Source: Amycolatopsis thermoflava N1165
Lineage (GTDB): Bacteria > Actinomycetota > Actinomycetes > Mycobacteriales > Pseudonocardiaceae
Assembly (NCBI RefSeq): GCF_000473265.1
Contig: NZ_KI421511.1
Span: forward strand, 4,005,560-4,069,559
Direction: 5' to 3'
Length of the DNA: 64,000 nucleotides
Of this stretch, positions 47,685-56,313 are shown in pieces. Position numbers and translations under genes: made by a program. The stretch's first letter is position 1. The number at the start of each line of letters is the position of its first letter. The notes beneath the pieces were generated by a model, which saw nothing but the letters and a program-made list of their open reading frames with translations, made no database searches and was not told the DNA's origin.

Positions 47685-48757
47685 ACGGTGATCTCCTCGT
47701 TCAGGGACGGAACCCGCTCCGGGCGGCCGGAGCGGGCCGAGGCGTACAGCGCGGTGAGGATCGCGAGGGACTTGGCGGCCTCGCGTCCGGTGACGGCGGG
47801 GTCGCGCCCGTCCCGCACCGCGTCGGCGAATTCGGCGATCTGCAGCGCGTGGAACGGCGCGAGGCTGCCGTTGATCTCCGCCAGCGGCCGGTCCGCGGAC
47901 AGGCCGGGCCCGAACGGCGAGGTGACGGCCTCCGCACCGGGCACGGCCCACACGTCGATGCGGGCCTCGCTGCCCTCCGGGTACTCGGCCAGGCCCGCGG
48001 TCGCGCCCGTCCGCCCGGTGACCTGCACCCGCGTGCCCAGACCGGGGGTCAATGCGGTCGACGCGGACAGGGTCGCGAGCGCGCCCGAGGCGAACCGCAG
48101 CGTCGCGACCGCGGTGTCCTCGACCTCGATGGCCGCGCCGTGCTTGACGGTCGCGTGCGCCGCGCTCACCTCGACCGCCTCGCCGAGGAACCACTGCAGC
48201 AGGTCGATGTTGTGCACGGCCTGGGTCATCAGCACGCCACCGCCGTCGGTCGCCCACATGCCCCGCCATGCATCGGCCGTGTAGTACGACGTGTCGCGGT
48301 GCAGCAGGACCGAGGCGTGGCCGAGGATCGGCTCACCGAGCGTGCCGTCGTCGATCGCCGCGCGGATGCGCTGAGCCGCGGGCCAGAACCGGCGCTGGAA
48401 CAACACCCCGAGGGTCACACCGGCCGCCTCGCACGCGGCCACCATGCGAGCGGCCGCGCCGAGGTCGATCGCGATCGGCTTCTCGCACAGCACGTGCACG
48501 CCGTGCGCGGCGGCCTGGGTGACCACCGCCTCGTGCGTCGGGTGCGGGGTGCAGACGCTGACCACGTCCAAGCCGAGGTCGAACAGCTCCTCCGGGGTGG
48601 CCGCGGCGGCGCCGTACCGGGCGGCGAAGGCAGCGGCGCGCGAGGGGTCGACGTCACTGCACGCCACCAGCTCGACACCCGGCAGGTCGCGGTAGGCCGC
48701 GGCGTGGTTGCCGGCGACGTTGCCGCAGCCGACCACGCCGGCCCGCAGCACGGTCAT
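47681..48757 (-). CDS. Gfo/Idh/MocA-family oxidoreductase
   Basis: This is a 358-residue NAD(P)-dependent dehydrogenase from ATG 48757. The N-terminal Rossmann fold has [16 protein letters not shown]. The CEKPIAID motif holds the catalytic lysine, and [13 protein letters not shown] holds the D-x-x-x-H-type site (H-N-I-D here). Family members oxidise sugars, inositols and cyclic polyols. Both ends overlap the neighbouring genes by 4 bp, so it is part of the transporter operon. The longer open frame upstream is antisense or read-through of the transporter gene. Confidence 0.9.
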   Translation of the reverse strand: MTVLRAGVVGCGNVAGNHAAAYRDLPGVELVACSDVDPSRAAAFAARYGAAAATPEELFDLGLDVVSVCTPHPTHEAVVTQAAAHGVHVLCEKPIAIDLGAAARMVAACEAAGVTLGVLFQRRFWPAAQRIRAAIDDGTLGEPILGHASVLLHRDTSYYTADAWRGMWATDGGGVLMTQAVHNIDLLQWFLGEAVEVSAAHATVKHGAAIEVEDTAVATLRFASGALATLSASTALTPGLGTRVQVTGRTGATAGLAEYPEGSEARIDVWAVPGAEAVTSPFGPGLSADRPLAEINGSLAPFHALQIAEFADAVRDGRDPAVTGREAAKSLAILTALYASARSGRPERVPSLNEEITV

Positions 48758-50100
48758 CCACGCACCGCCTCGGCGGCCGGCGTCTCCACTGTGGACTCCC
48801 GATCGCCGAGCCGGGCCGTCGGGATCCGGAACGTCTCCGGACCGGTCAGCGCGGCGAGCGCGGAGGCCACCACGAACGCGGCGCACATCCACGCCACGGG
48901 CGTCCAGTTCGCCTTGTCGCCCGCGGTGAGCGCGGTGGCCAGCAGCGGGGTGAACCCGGCGGCCAGCAGCCCGACCATCAGGCCGATCGCCATCCCGCTG
49001 TAGCGGACGCGGGCCGGGAACTGCTCCGGGAAGTAGGCCGGGTAGACGCCGTTGGGCGCGGCGTAGCAGAAACCGATCAGCAGCACGGCCGAGCCGTAGA
49101 TCCACGGCACGTTGCCGGTGCCGATGGCGTCGAAGAACACGAACACCATCACGCCGACGCCGATCAGCCCGGTCACGAACACCGGTTTGCGCCCGATCCG
49201 GTCGGCGATCAGCCCGTACACCGGCTGTGTCACCACGGCGACCACGTTGGCGACCGAGATGACCGCGAGCATGGTCGGTTTCGCGACGCCCTCGACCTCG
49301 GTGGCGTAGGCCAGCGCGAACACGTTGACGATGGTGTTGACCATGGCGAAGCTCGCGCACACGGCGATCCGCAGCACGGTCAGCCAGTGGTCGCGGAACA
49401 GCTCGACGATCGGCGCCTTCGCGGTTTCCGCCGACTCCTGCAGCTCGGCGAACACCTCCGGCTCGTGCAGCGAGCGGCGCAGGAAGTAGGCGATCGCGGT
49501 GACGGCGATGGACAGCCAGAACGGGATCCGCCAGCCCCACGAGTACAGCTGGTCGTCGGGCAGCGCCGCGACCGGGATGAACACGATGCTGGACACGACG
49601 ATGCCGAACATGATCCCGCTCATCGTGAAGCTGGTGAAGAACGCGCGACGCCGGTCGGGGGCGTGCTCGACGGTCAGTGAGCTGGCGCCGGGTGACTCGC
49701 CGCCAGCGGACAGGCCCTGCAGCAACCGCAGCGCGACCAGCAGGATCGGCGCGGCGATGCCGATCGAGGAGTAGGAGGGCAGGCAGCCGATCAGGAAGGT
49801 CGACGCGCCCATCATCAGCAGTGTGGCCATCAGCGCGTTGCGGCGGCCGAGCCGGTCGCCGAAGTGTCCGAAGAGGACAGCGCCGAGCGGGCGGGCGACG
49901 TAGGCGACGCCCAGCGTGGCGATCGAGAGCAGGGCACCGGTGGCGCCCGCGTCCGGGAAGAAGACCTTGCCGAACACGAGTGCCGCGGCCGAACCGTAGA
50001 TGAAGAAGTCGTAGTACTCGAGGGTGCTCCCGAGGAACCCGGAGAGCGCGGCTTTCCGGGGATCGTTGCGGGTACCGCTCGAGTGTGGGGCGCGAGACAT
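48754..50100 (-). CDS. MFS transporter, metabolite:H+ symporter (MHS) family
   Basis: This is a 448-residue protein with 12 membrane helices. MHS features: the N-terminal [18 protein letters not shown] helix and the loop motif [13 protein letters not shown], repeated in weaker form as ADRIGRKP in the second half. The MHS family takes up organic acids such as citrate, proline/betaine, dicarboxylates and shikimate (ShiA). It is the first gene of the five- or six-gene minus-strand operon, with a LysR-type element upstream at 50.16-50.21 kb. Confidence 0.92.
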   Translation of the reverse strand: MSRAPHSSGTRNDPRKAALSGFLGSTLEYYDFFIYGSAAALVFGKVFFPDAGATGALLSIATLGVAYVARPLGAVLFGHFGDRLGRRNALMATLLMMGASTFLIGCLPSYSSIGIAAPILLVALRLLQGLSAGGESPGASSLTVEHAPDRRRAFFTSFTMSGIMFGIVVSSIVFIPVAALPDDQLYSWGWRIPFWLSIAVTAIAYFLRRSLHEPEVFAELQESAETAKAPIVELFRDHWLTVLRIAVCASFAMVNTIVNVFALAYATEVEGVAKPTMLAVISVANVVAVVTQPVYGLIADRIGRKPVFVTGLIGVGVMVFVFFDAIGTGNVPWIYGSAVLLIGFCYAAPNGVYPAYFPEQFPARVRYSGMAIGLMVGLLAAGFTPLLATALTAGDKANWTPVAWMCAAFVVASALAALTGPETFRIPTARLGDRESTVETPAAEAVRG

Positions 50101-50159
50101 GGCGCCTCCTTTCGATCCGGCGTCGTCGACGGTGGGGTTGCCGACGAGGATCGCAGGCG

Positions 50160-50210
50160 GAACTATGTCGCGTCCAATACTTGGTTTTGCTTACACAATG
50201 TGCGCGAGAA
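50160..50210 (-). promoter_or_regulatory. Probable LysR operator of the transporter operon (element A)
   Basis: The minus strand reads CGCGCACATTGTGT, a short spacer, then AACCAAGTATTGGACGCG. The core is an inverted repeat CCAA-GTA-TTGG (complement of 50174-50184). An almost identical element in the same order and orientation follows the second lysR gene (54995-55045). It lies between the lysR1 stop and the transporter start. Confidence 0.7.
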
Positions 50211-50216
50211 GCATAA

Positions 50217-51113
50217 TCAGTGCTCTGGCGTCGGGAGGACCTCCTCGGCGAGATCGAGTACGGCCTTGAGCACGGGCGAGGGGTTGTCGTCCAGCCACGC
50301 CAGCGCGTGGTCCATGTACGTGGGCTCGCCGCGCAGGGGCACGAACACCGCCGCCGACGGCATGATCCCGGCGACGCCGGACGACATCAGCGCGACGCCG
50401 ACGCCGGCCGAGACCAGGGTCAGGATCATGTACGGGTCGGTGATCTCCTGGATCACGCGCGGCCGGAAGCCGGCCTTGACGCACGCCTGCATCGCCAGCT
50501 CCTGCAGCGCCGAACCGGTGGCGGCGGGGGTGGTGATGAACCCCTCGTCGGCGAGATCGGCGAGGTCGATCTCGCGTTCCCTGGCGAGCGGGTGGTCGAT
50601 CGGCAGCGCGGCGCCCAGCGGTTCCCGCCCGATGAGCCGGGTGCGTACCGGGGACGGGTCGATCGGCAGCCCGACGAACGCGATGTCGAGGCCGCCCTGT
50701 TCGAGCTGCTCGACCCCGTCGCGGGTCATCACGCGGCCGGTCAGGGACAGCTGGACCTCTGGGTAGCGCTGCCGGACGGCGCGGGTCAGCGGCGGCAGCG
50801 TGAGGTGGTTGAGCGCACCGGAGAACCCGATCGACACCGTGCCGTACACCACTCCGGAGGTCGCGCGCGTCGCCTGGCGGCCCAGCTCCAGCTCCTCGAA
50901 CACGCGGTGCGCGTGCGGCAGGAACGCATGCCCCGCCGGGGTGAGCGTGACACTGCGCGTGCTGCGGTCGAACAGCGTCGTACCCAGCTCTTTTTCCAGC
51001 TTGCGAATGGTCTGGCTCAGCGGCGACTGGGCCAGCCGCAGGCGCGCGGCGGCGCGGCCGAAGTGCAGTTCCTCGGCGACGGCGACGAACGCCTCGAGCC
51101 ACCGGATCTCCAT
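50217..51113 (-). CDS. LysR-family transcriptional regulator 1
   Basis: This is a 298-residue regulator starting at ATG 51113 (MEIRWLEAFVAVAEELHFGR). The winged helix is AARLRLAQSPLSQTIRKLEK and the effector domain starts near residue 90 (GTVSIGFSGALNHLTLPP). By eye it is well over half identical to LysR2 (54109-54993), and the two recognition helices differ at only a few positions. It is divergent from FAD-dehydrogenase gene 2 and lies upstream of the transporter operon. The Pro/Arg-rich open frame upstream of the ATG is not part of it. Confidence 0.93.
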   Translation of the reverse strand: MEIRWLEAFVAVAEELHFGRAAARLRLAQSPLSQTIRKLEKELGTTLFDRSTRSVTLTPAGHAFLPHAHRVFEELELGRQATRATSGVVYGTVSIGFSGALNHLTLPPLTRAVRQRYPEVQLSLTGRVMTRDGVEQLEQGGLDIAFVGLPIDPSPVRTRLIGREPLGAALPIDHPLAREREIDLADLADEGFITTPAATGSALQELAMQACVKAGFRPRVIQEITDPYMILTLVSAGVGVALMSSGVAGIMPSAAVFVPLRGEPTYMDHALAWLDDNPSPVLKAVLDLAEEVLPTPEH

Positions 51114-51265
51114 GACGTCCTCCCGAACTCGGGGGCTTGCGCCGGCCCGGGTTCCACTTATAGTCGTCTGGCAACACAGTTGACCAGCAATTTTATCGCA
51201 AATCTTACATAGTCCTGGAGCGCGGTGCACACAGTCCGCCCGGGACGTCAGGGAGGAACAGCGTC
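51114..51265. promoter_or_regulatory. Divergent promoter region, lysR1 and FAD dehydrogenase 2
   Basis: This 152-bp gap contains an unusually AT-rich stretch (about 51160-51215, including ATTTTATCGCAAATCTTACA). It does not carry a full copy of the CCAA-GTA-TTGG element found after both lysR genes. A good ribosome site GGAGGAA lies at 51251-51257 for the plus-strand gene. It is the expected site of LysR1 autoregulation. Confidence 0.5.
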
Positions 51266-52978
51266 GTGACCACCCGAGCACAGCAGGAGTACGACGTGGT
51301 CGTCGTCGGCTCCGGAGCGGGCGGGCTCGCCACCGCGGTGACCGCCGCCCACCACGGCCTGAAGGTCGCCGTCCTCGAACGCGCCGACGTCTGCGGTGGC
51401 GCGACGGCGTGGTCCGGCGGCTGGATGTGGGCGCCGGGCAACCCCCTCGCCCGCGCCGACGGCGTTCGCGAGGACACCGGGGAGTTCCGCCGCTACCTGC
51501 GCGCGGCACTCGGCGGCGACTACGAGCCCGAGCGCGTCGACGCGTTCCTCGCCGCCGCCCCGGAGATGGTGCGGTTCTTCCACGAGCGCACGGCGCTGAA
51601 GTTCGTGCCGGGCACGAAGATCTGCGACATCTACGGCGACCTGCCGGGCGCGGGGACCGGGCACCGCTCGGTCGCGCCCGAGCCCGCGGACCTGCGCGAG
51701 CTCGGCGACGACGTCGCACGGATCCTGCGCCGCCAGCTGTACGAGACGTCGTTCCTCGGCCTGGGTGTGATGGCCGGGCCCGATCTGGCCGCGTTCCTCG
51801 CCGCCTCGCGCGGGAACCTCCGCGGTCTGGCGCACGCGTCGCGCCGGGTCACCCGGCACCTGCTCGACCTGGCCACGAAACGCCGGGGCATGCAGCTGGT
51901 CAACGGCACCGCGCTGGTCGGCAGGCTGTTGCGGTCGGCGCTGGACCTCGGCGTCGACATCCGCGTGTCCGCGCCGGTCACCGAGCTGGTCCACGAGGAC
52001 GGGCGGGTCACCGGGGTCGTCGCGTCCACTTCGGACGGACCGCTGCGGCTGGTGGCCGCGCGGGGTGTGGTGCTCGCCGCGGGCGGGTTCCCGCGCGACC
52101 CGAAGCGCCGCATGGAGCTGTTCCCGCACGGTGACACGCACTGGACCCTCGCCCCTGTCACGGCCGACGGCGCCGGGATCGGCCTGGGCGAGCAGGCCGG
52201 CGGGCGGCTGCGCACGGATCTCGCCTCACCCGCCGCGTGGTGCCCGGTGTCGCTGGTGCCGTATCGCAACGGCCGCACCGGCGTGTTCCCGCACATCATG
52301 GACCGCGCGAAACCCGGCAGCATCGGTGTGCTGCGGGACGGGCGCCGGTTCGTCAACGAGGCCAACGGCTACTACGACTACGTCTCCGCGCTGCTCGCCG
52401 CGACCCCGCCCGGCGAAACGGCGGAGGCGTGGCAGATCGCGGACGCCCGGTTCGTGCGCCGGTACCCGCTGGGCATGGCGAAACCGTTGCCGGTGCCGCT
52501 GTTCCCGTACCTGCGCAGCGGTTACCTCAAACGCGGCCGCACGCTGGAGGAGCTGGCCCGCAAGTGCGGCATCGACCCGGCCGGGCTGGTCGCGACCGTC
52601 GAGGAGTTCAACAAGGGCGCTCGTCGCGGTGAGGACCCGGCGTTCGGGCGCGGCTCGTCGCCGTTCAACCGCTACGGCGGCGACCAGTCGGTGACACCGA
52701 ACCCGTCCCTCGCGCCGCTGGAGAAGGGCCCGTTCTACGCGGTGCGGATCGTGCCCGGCAGTTTCGGCACCTTCGCCGGCCTGGCGACCGATGCCCGCGC
52801 CCGGGTCCTGGGTGAGCACGACCAGCCGATCCCGGGGCTCTACGCGGTGGGCAACGACCAGGCGAGCGTGATGGGCGGCCACTACCCGGCGGGCGGGATC
52901 AACCTCGGCCCCGCCATGACGTTCGGCTGGATCGCGGCCCGCGATCTGGCCGGCATCGACTCGGAGGTGACAGCATGA
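51266..52978 (+). CDS. KstD-like FAD-dependent dehydrogenase 2
   Basis: This is a 570-residue flavoprotein starting at GTG 51266. The FAD loop is VVVGSGAGGLATAV, followed by CGGATAWSGGWMWAPGN. The C-terminal segment VGNDQASVMGGHYPAGGIN contains the conserved Y-x3-G and is very close to that of true 3-ketosteroid delta1-dehydrogenases. It leads the operon FAD2-VOC-SDR-lysR2. It and the flavoproteins at 44.35 and 56.3 kb are three paralogues in 13 kb. Confidence 0.9.
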   Translation: MTTRAQQEYDVVVVGSGAGGLATAVTAAHHGLKVAVLERADVCGGATAWSGGWMWAPGNPLARADGVREDTGEFRRYLRAALGGDYEPERVDAFLAAAPEMVRFFHERTALKFVPGTKICDIYGDLPGAGTGHRSVAPEPADLRELGDDVARILRRQLYETSFLGLGVMAGPDLAAFLAASRGNLRGLAHASRRVTRHLLDLATKRRGMQLVNGTALVGRLLRSALDLGVDIRVSAPVTELVHEDGRVTGVVASTSDGPLRLVAARGVVLAAGGFPRDPKRRMELFPHGDTHWTLAPVTADGAGIGLGEQAGGRLRTDLASPAAWCPVSLVPYRNGRTGVFPHIMDRAKPGSIGVLRDGRRFVNEANGYYDYVSALLAATPPGETAEAWQIADARFVRRYPLGMAKPLPVPLFPYLRSGYLKRGRTLEELARKCGIDPAGLVATVEEFNKGARRGEDPAFGRGSSPFNRYGGDQSVTPNPSLAPLEKGPFYAVRIVPGSFGTFAGLATDARARVLGEHDQPIPGLYAVGNDQASVMGGHYPAGGINLGPAMTFGWIAARDLAGIDSEVTA

Positions 52979-53424
52979 ACCCGCCGGGCAGGATCGACCA
53001 GGTCGGCATCGTCGTGCGCGACCTCGACGCCGCGGCGGACGGGATGCGCCGCGTGTTCGGCGCCGAACCGCACACCCGCCAGGAGAACACCTACCGCCGC
53101 ACGACCTACCGCGGCGACGAGATCGACGCGATCGTCGGGGTGATGCTCTACGACCTCGGCGGGATCGAGCTGGAATTCCTGGCCCCCCGCAGTTCCGGCA
53201 ACGTGTGGCAGGACTTCCTCGACGAACGCGGCGAAGGGCTGCACCACATCCGCTTCGCCGTCGACAGCCACACCGCCGCGCGCGACGACCTGCACTCCCG
53301 CGGTGTGGAGACATACCAGGAGGGCGAGTCGATGCGCGGCGGCGGAGTCCGATACGCCTACTACGACACCGTGCCCCAGCTCGGTTTCCTGATCGAGACC
53401 TTGAACCCGGGAGGGCGGGCGTGA
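52975..53424 (+). CDS. VOC-family protein (methylmalonyl-CoA epimerase-like)
   Basis: This is a 149-residue protein with two VOC half-modules (IDQVGIVVRDLDAAADGM, then GLHHIRFAVDS). The metal ligands would be the H in H-H-I-R-F and E in GGIELEFLAP and near the C-terminus (FLIETLNP). This is the layout of methylmalonyl-CoA epimerase and of the C-terminal domain of bacterial 3-dehydroshikimate dehydratases, though the latter match is speculative. It is coupled to FAD2 and to the SDR gene by 4-bp overlaps. Confidence 0.87.
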   Translation: MNPPGRIDQVGIVVRDLDAAADGMRRVFGAEPHTRQENTYRRTTYRGDEIDAIVGVMLYDLGGIELEFLAPRSSGNVWQDFLDERGEGLHHIRFAVDSHTAARDDLHSRGVETYQEGESMRGGGVRYAYYDTVPQLGFLIETLNPGGRA

Positions 53425-54107
53425 GCTACCCCGATGTGACGGCTCTGGTGACCGGTGGCGCGAGCGGCATCGGTGCGGCGGTCGCGACCCGGTTGCGCGC
53501 CGAGGGTGTCCGGGTGGTCACCGCCGACCTCGCCCCCGGCGCCGACGAAAAGCTCGACGTCACCGACCCGGAAGCCGTCGACGCGCTCGTGGCCGCACTG
53601 GGCCCGGTCGGGATCCTCGTGCACAGCGCGGGGATCGTCGGGCCGTCGAAACCGGTGGCCGAAATCGGGTTCGAGGAGTGGCGGACCACGTTCCGCGTCA
53701 ACGTGGACGGCACGTTCCTGATGTGCCGCGCGGTCGTCCCCGGCATGGTCCGCGCGGGCTGGGGCCGGATCGTCACCATGGCGAGCATCGCGGCCAAGGA
53801 CGGCAACCCGGCGCAGAGCGCGTACTCGGCGTCGAAGGCCGCGGTCGTCGGGTTCACCAAGTCGCTCGGCAAGGAGCTGGCCACGACCGGGGTGCTGGTC
53901 AACGCCGTCGCCCCGGCCGCTGTCGAGACGCCGATGAACGCGCACACCGACCCGGCCGTGCTGGCCCGGTCCCAGTCGCTGACGCCGATGGGCCGGTTCG
54001 GGAAACCGGAGGAAATCGCCGAGCTGGTGGCGTGGCTGTGCTCGGCGCGGGTCAGCTTCTCCACCGGCGCGGTCTACGACGCCAGTGGCGGGCGGGCGAG
54101 CTACTGA
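53421..54107 (+). CDS. Short-chain dehydrogenase/reductase
   Basis: This is a 228-residue classical SDR from GTG 53421. The nucleotide loop is VTGGASGIGAAVA, HSAGIVG is the N-A-G equivalent (S-A-G here), the catalytic Ser lies in TMASIAAKDG, and Y-x3-K is in SAYSASKAAVVGF. PMGRFGKPEEIA is the usual late segment. It would interconvert a hydroxyl and a ketone in the pathway; ring hydroxy-acid substrates are plausible from context only. Confidence 0.92.
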   Translation: MSYPDVTALVTGGASGIGAAVATRLRAEGVRVVTADLAPGADEKLDVTDPEAVDALVAALGPVGILVHSAGIVGPSKPVAEIGFEEWRTTFRVNVDGTFLMCRAVVPGMVRAGWGRIVTMASIAAKDGNPAQSAYSASKAAVVGFTKSLGKELATTGVLVNAVAPAAVETPMNAHTDPAVLARSQSLTPMGRFGKPEEIAELVAWLCSARVSFSTGAVYDASGGRASY

Positions 54108-54108
54108 C

Positions 54109-54993
54109 GTGGAGATGCGGTGGATCGAGGCGTTCCTCGCCGTCGCCGAGGAGCTCCACTTCGGACGCGCCGCGGAGCGGCTGCACATGGCGCAGTCCCC
54201 GCTGTCCCAGACGATCAAGAAGCTGGAAAAGCACGTCGGGGCCCCGCTGTTCGACCGCACCACCCGCGCGGTCACGCTGACCTCCGCCGGGCACGGGTTC
54301 CTCCCGCACGCCCGGCGGATCGTCGCCGAGACCGACCTCGCGCTGCGGGCGACGAGCGCGGGCCCGGGCGAGGTGTACGGCCGGGTGCGGCTCGGGTTCT
54401 CCGGCGCGCTCAACCACCTCACACTGCCGCCGCTGACCCGCACGCTGCGCACCCGGCACCCGCACATCGCGCTGCAGCTGGTCGATCGGGTCACCACGGA
54501 GGACGCCGTCGGGCTGATCGAGCACGGCACGCTCGACATCGCCTTCGTCGGCCTGCCCGCGCCCGGATCACTGCCGAGCCGGGTCGTCACGGTCGAGGAG
54601 CTGGGCGCCGCGCTGCCCTCGGACCACCGGCTGGCCGGCCACGACGAGGTGTCGCTGGCCGATCTGGGCGCCGAGGACTGGGTGCTGATGCCCGGGCAGT
54701 CCGCGCTGCGCACGGTCATCCTCACCGCGTGCCACACCGCGGGGTTCCGGCCGCGGCTCGCGCAGGAGGTCAAGGACCCCTACGTCGTGATGTCCCTGGT
54801 CGCGGCCGGTCTGGGCGTGTCGCTGGCGCCGACATGCCTGCGGCCGATCATGCCAGCGGGCGCGGTGTGGGTGCCGCTGGCCGGCTCGCCGCCCCTGCTG
54901 CGCAGTGCGCTGCTCTGGCACCCGGACCGGCTCACCGACGCCGTCCGCGCGCTGCTCGACGTCGCGGCCGAAGTACTGCCCACGCCGGGATAA
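54109..54993 (+). CDS. LysR-family transcriptional regulator 2
   Basis: This is a 294-residue regulator. GTG 54109 (VEMRWIEAFLAVAEELHFGR) matches the N-terminus of LysR1 exactly in register, so I choose it over upstream starts. The HTH is AERLHMAQSPLSQTIKKLEK and the effector domain opens LGFSGALNHLTLPPLTR, a segment almost identical to LysR1. It begins 1 bp after the SDR stop and is followed by element B and the YciI operon. LysR1 and LysR2 probably arose by duplication and may bind the same sites. Confidence 0.92.
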   Translation: MEMRWIEAFLAVAEELHFGRAAERLHMAQSPLSQTIKKLEKHVGAPLFDRTTRAVTLTSAGHGFLPHARRIVAETDLALRATSAGPGEVYGRVRLGFSGALNHLTLPPLTRTLRTRHPHIALQLVDRVTTEDAVGLIEHGTLDIAFVGLPAPGSLPSRVVTVEELGAALPSDHRLAGHDEVSLADLGAEDWVLMPGQSALRTVILTACHTAGFRPRLAQEVKDPYVVMSLVAAGLGVSLAPTCLRPIMPAGAVWVPLAGSPPLLRSALLWHPDRLTDAVRALLDVAAEVLPTPG

Positions 54994-54994
54994 A

Positions 54995-55045
54995 GTGCGA
55001 TTCGCACACAATGTCTGCCGAACCATGTATTGGACTCGCACAGTC
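54995..55045 (+). promoter_or_regulatory. Probable LysR operator of the YciI-ADH-FAD3 operon (element B)
   Basis: The perfect inverted repeat GTGCGA-T-TCGCAC (54995-55007) is followed by ACAATGTCTGCCG and AACCATGTATTGGACTCGCA. The CCA-TGTAT-TGG core (55023-55033) and its flanks match element A at 50.16-50.21 kb in the same orientation relative to the lysR gene and the operon it precedes. It lies between the lysR2 stop and the YciI start. Confidence 0.7.
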
Positions 55046-55066
55046 GTGGCGGCGCACGCTGCTGGC

Positions 55067-55342
55067 ATGGCTACCTTCGCAGTGCAGTACACCTACGGCG
55101 CGAACACCGACGCCGCCCGTGACCGTTTTCGCCCGGAGCACAAGGACTTCCTCGCCGGCCTGTACGAGTCCGGCCGTCTGCGCGTGTCCGGTCCGGTGGA
55201 CGGCGGGGCGCTGCTGATCTTCGAGGGAGCGTCGGCCGACGAGGTCGCCGCGCTCCTCGACGACGATCCGTTCCGCCGCGAGGGGCTGATCGCCGAGCGC
55301 ACCGTGCGCGAGTGGACGATCTTCTTCGGGGGCCTCAAGTGA
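55067..55342 (+). CDS. YciI-like (dimeric ferredoxin-fold) protein
   Basis: This is a 91-residue protein from ATG 55067 (MATFAVQYTYG). The YCII fold shows as an FAVQYTY strand, R-P-E-H-K-D-F-L with the conserved histidine, GRLRVSGPVDGG, and the DDDPFRREGLI motif with the D-P-F signature. Some YciI proteins act in chloro-aromatic pathways (e.g. muconolactone isomerase-like or dehydrochlorinase roles); function here is unknown. It opens the second plus-strand operon and overlaps the ADH start by 4 bp. Confidence 0.88.
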   Translation: MATFAVQYTYGANTDAARDRFRPEHKDFLAGLYESGRLRVSGPVDGGALLIFEGASADEVAALLDDDPFRREGLIAERTVREWTIFFGGLK

Positions 55343-56313
55343 AGGTCGCGCGCACGCTCGCGCGCGAGCGCATCGAAATCCAGGAGGTCCCGGACCCGCG
55401 GCCGGGTGCGGGCGAGGCGCTGGTCCGCGTCCACACGGTCACCCTGTGCGGCACAGACCTGCACATCTGGGAGGACGACTATGCCACCGAGCTGCCGATC
55501 GTGCAGGGCCACGAGATCGCCGGGATCGTGGAAAGCGCACCGGGTTTCGCGCCGGGCGACCCGGTCGCCGCGTCGCCGATGCGGTACTGCGGCGAGTGCT
55601 ACGCCTGCGGCATCGGGCGGGTCAACGCGTGCCGGTCCTCGTCCTGCCTCGGCTGTTACGAGGACGGTGCGCTGGCCGAGCTGATCGCCGTCCCGGTGAC
55701 CGATCTGCACCGGATCCCGGACGGGATGCCGACCGGGCTCGCCGCGCTGGCCGAACCCACGAGCATCGCGATGCAGGCGGTGCTGCGTGGCCGCCCGGAG
55801 AAGGGCGAGCAGGCGCTGGTGCTGGGCTGCGGTCCGATCGGGCTGCTGGCGACCCTGCACCTGACGTCGCTCGGGGTCGAGGTGGTCGCGGCGGACACCG
55901 CGCCGGAGCGGGCCGCCTTCGCCCGCCGGTTCGGGGCGGTCGCGGGCATCGACCCGTCGGAGGTGCCCGGGGAGCCGTCGCTGGTGATCGAAGCGACCGG
56001 GGCGCCCGCCGCGCTGACCACGGCCGTGGACGTCGTCGCCACCGCGGGCCGGGTCGTGCTCGTCGGCATCTCGGACCGGCCGGTGACGCTGTCGATGCGG
56101 ACGTTGCCGGTCAAGGACCTCGACCTGCTCGGCAGCCGGAACAGCCAGCGCCGCATCGGCGAGGCGCTCGAACTCCTCGACGCGCACCGCGAAGCGGCCG
56201 AAGCGCTGGTCACGCACCGCGTGCCGTTCGCGCGGGTCGCGGACGCGTTCCCGCTGCTGCGGTCGCGGGACGAGCTCGTCGGGAAGGTCGCCGTGGAGGT
56301 GTTCTCATGCTGA
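55339..56313 (+). CDS. Zinc-dependent alcohol dehydrogenase (MDR family)
   Basis: This is a 324-residue medium-chain dehydrogenase from GTG 55339. The catalytic zinc ligands are C in TLCGTDLH and H-E in QGHEIAGIV. The structural-zinc segment is CGECYACGIGRVNAC. The nucleotide loop is VLGCGPIGLLATLHL. It is close to the threonine/sorbitol-dehydrogenase type. Within this operon it would oxidise a secondary (ring) alcohol to the ketone needed by the adjacent FAD dehydrogenase; this coupling is inference. It overlaps FAD3 by 7 bp. Confidence 0.9.
   Translation: MKVARTLARERIEIQEVPDPRPGAGEALVRVHTVTLCGTDLHIWEDDYATELPIVQGHEIAGIVESAPGFAPGDPVAASPMRYCGECYACGIGRVNACRSSSCLGCYEDGALAELIAVPVTDLHRIPDGMPTGLAALAEPTSIAMQAVLRGRPEKGEQALVLGCGPIGLLATLHLTSLGVEVVAADTAPERAAFARRFGAVAGIDPSEVPGEPSLVIEATGAPAALTTAVDVVATAGRVVLVGISDRPVTLSMRTLPVKDLDLLGSRNSQRRIGEALELLDAHREAAEALVTHRVPFARVADAFPLLRSRDELVGKVAVEVFSC

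Noticed and set aside
51266-52978. Steroid catabolism locus based on the KstD-like proteins
   Set aside because: No ksh, hsa, mce4 or other steroid-ring genes are present in the window, and the neighbouring enzymes point to small hydroaromatic acids instead.
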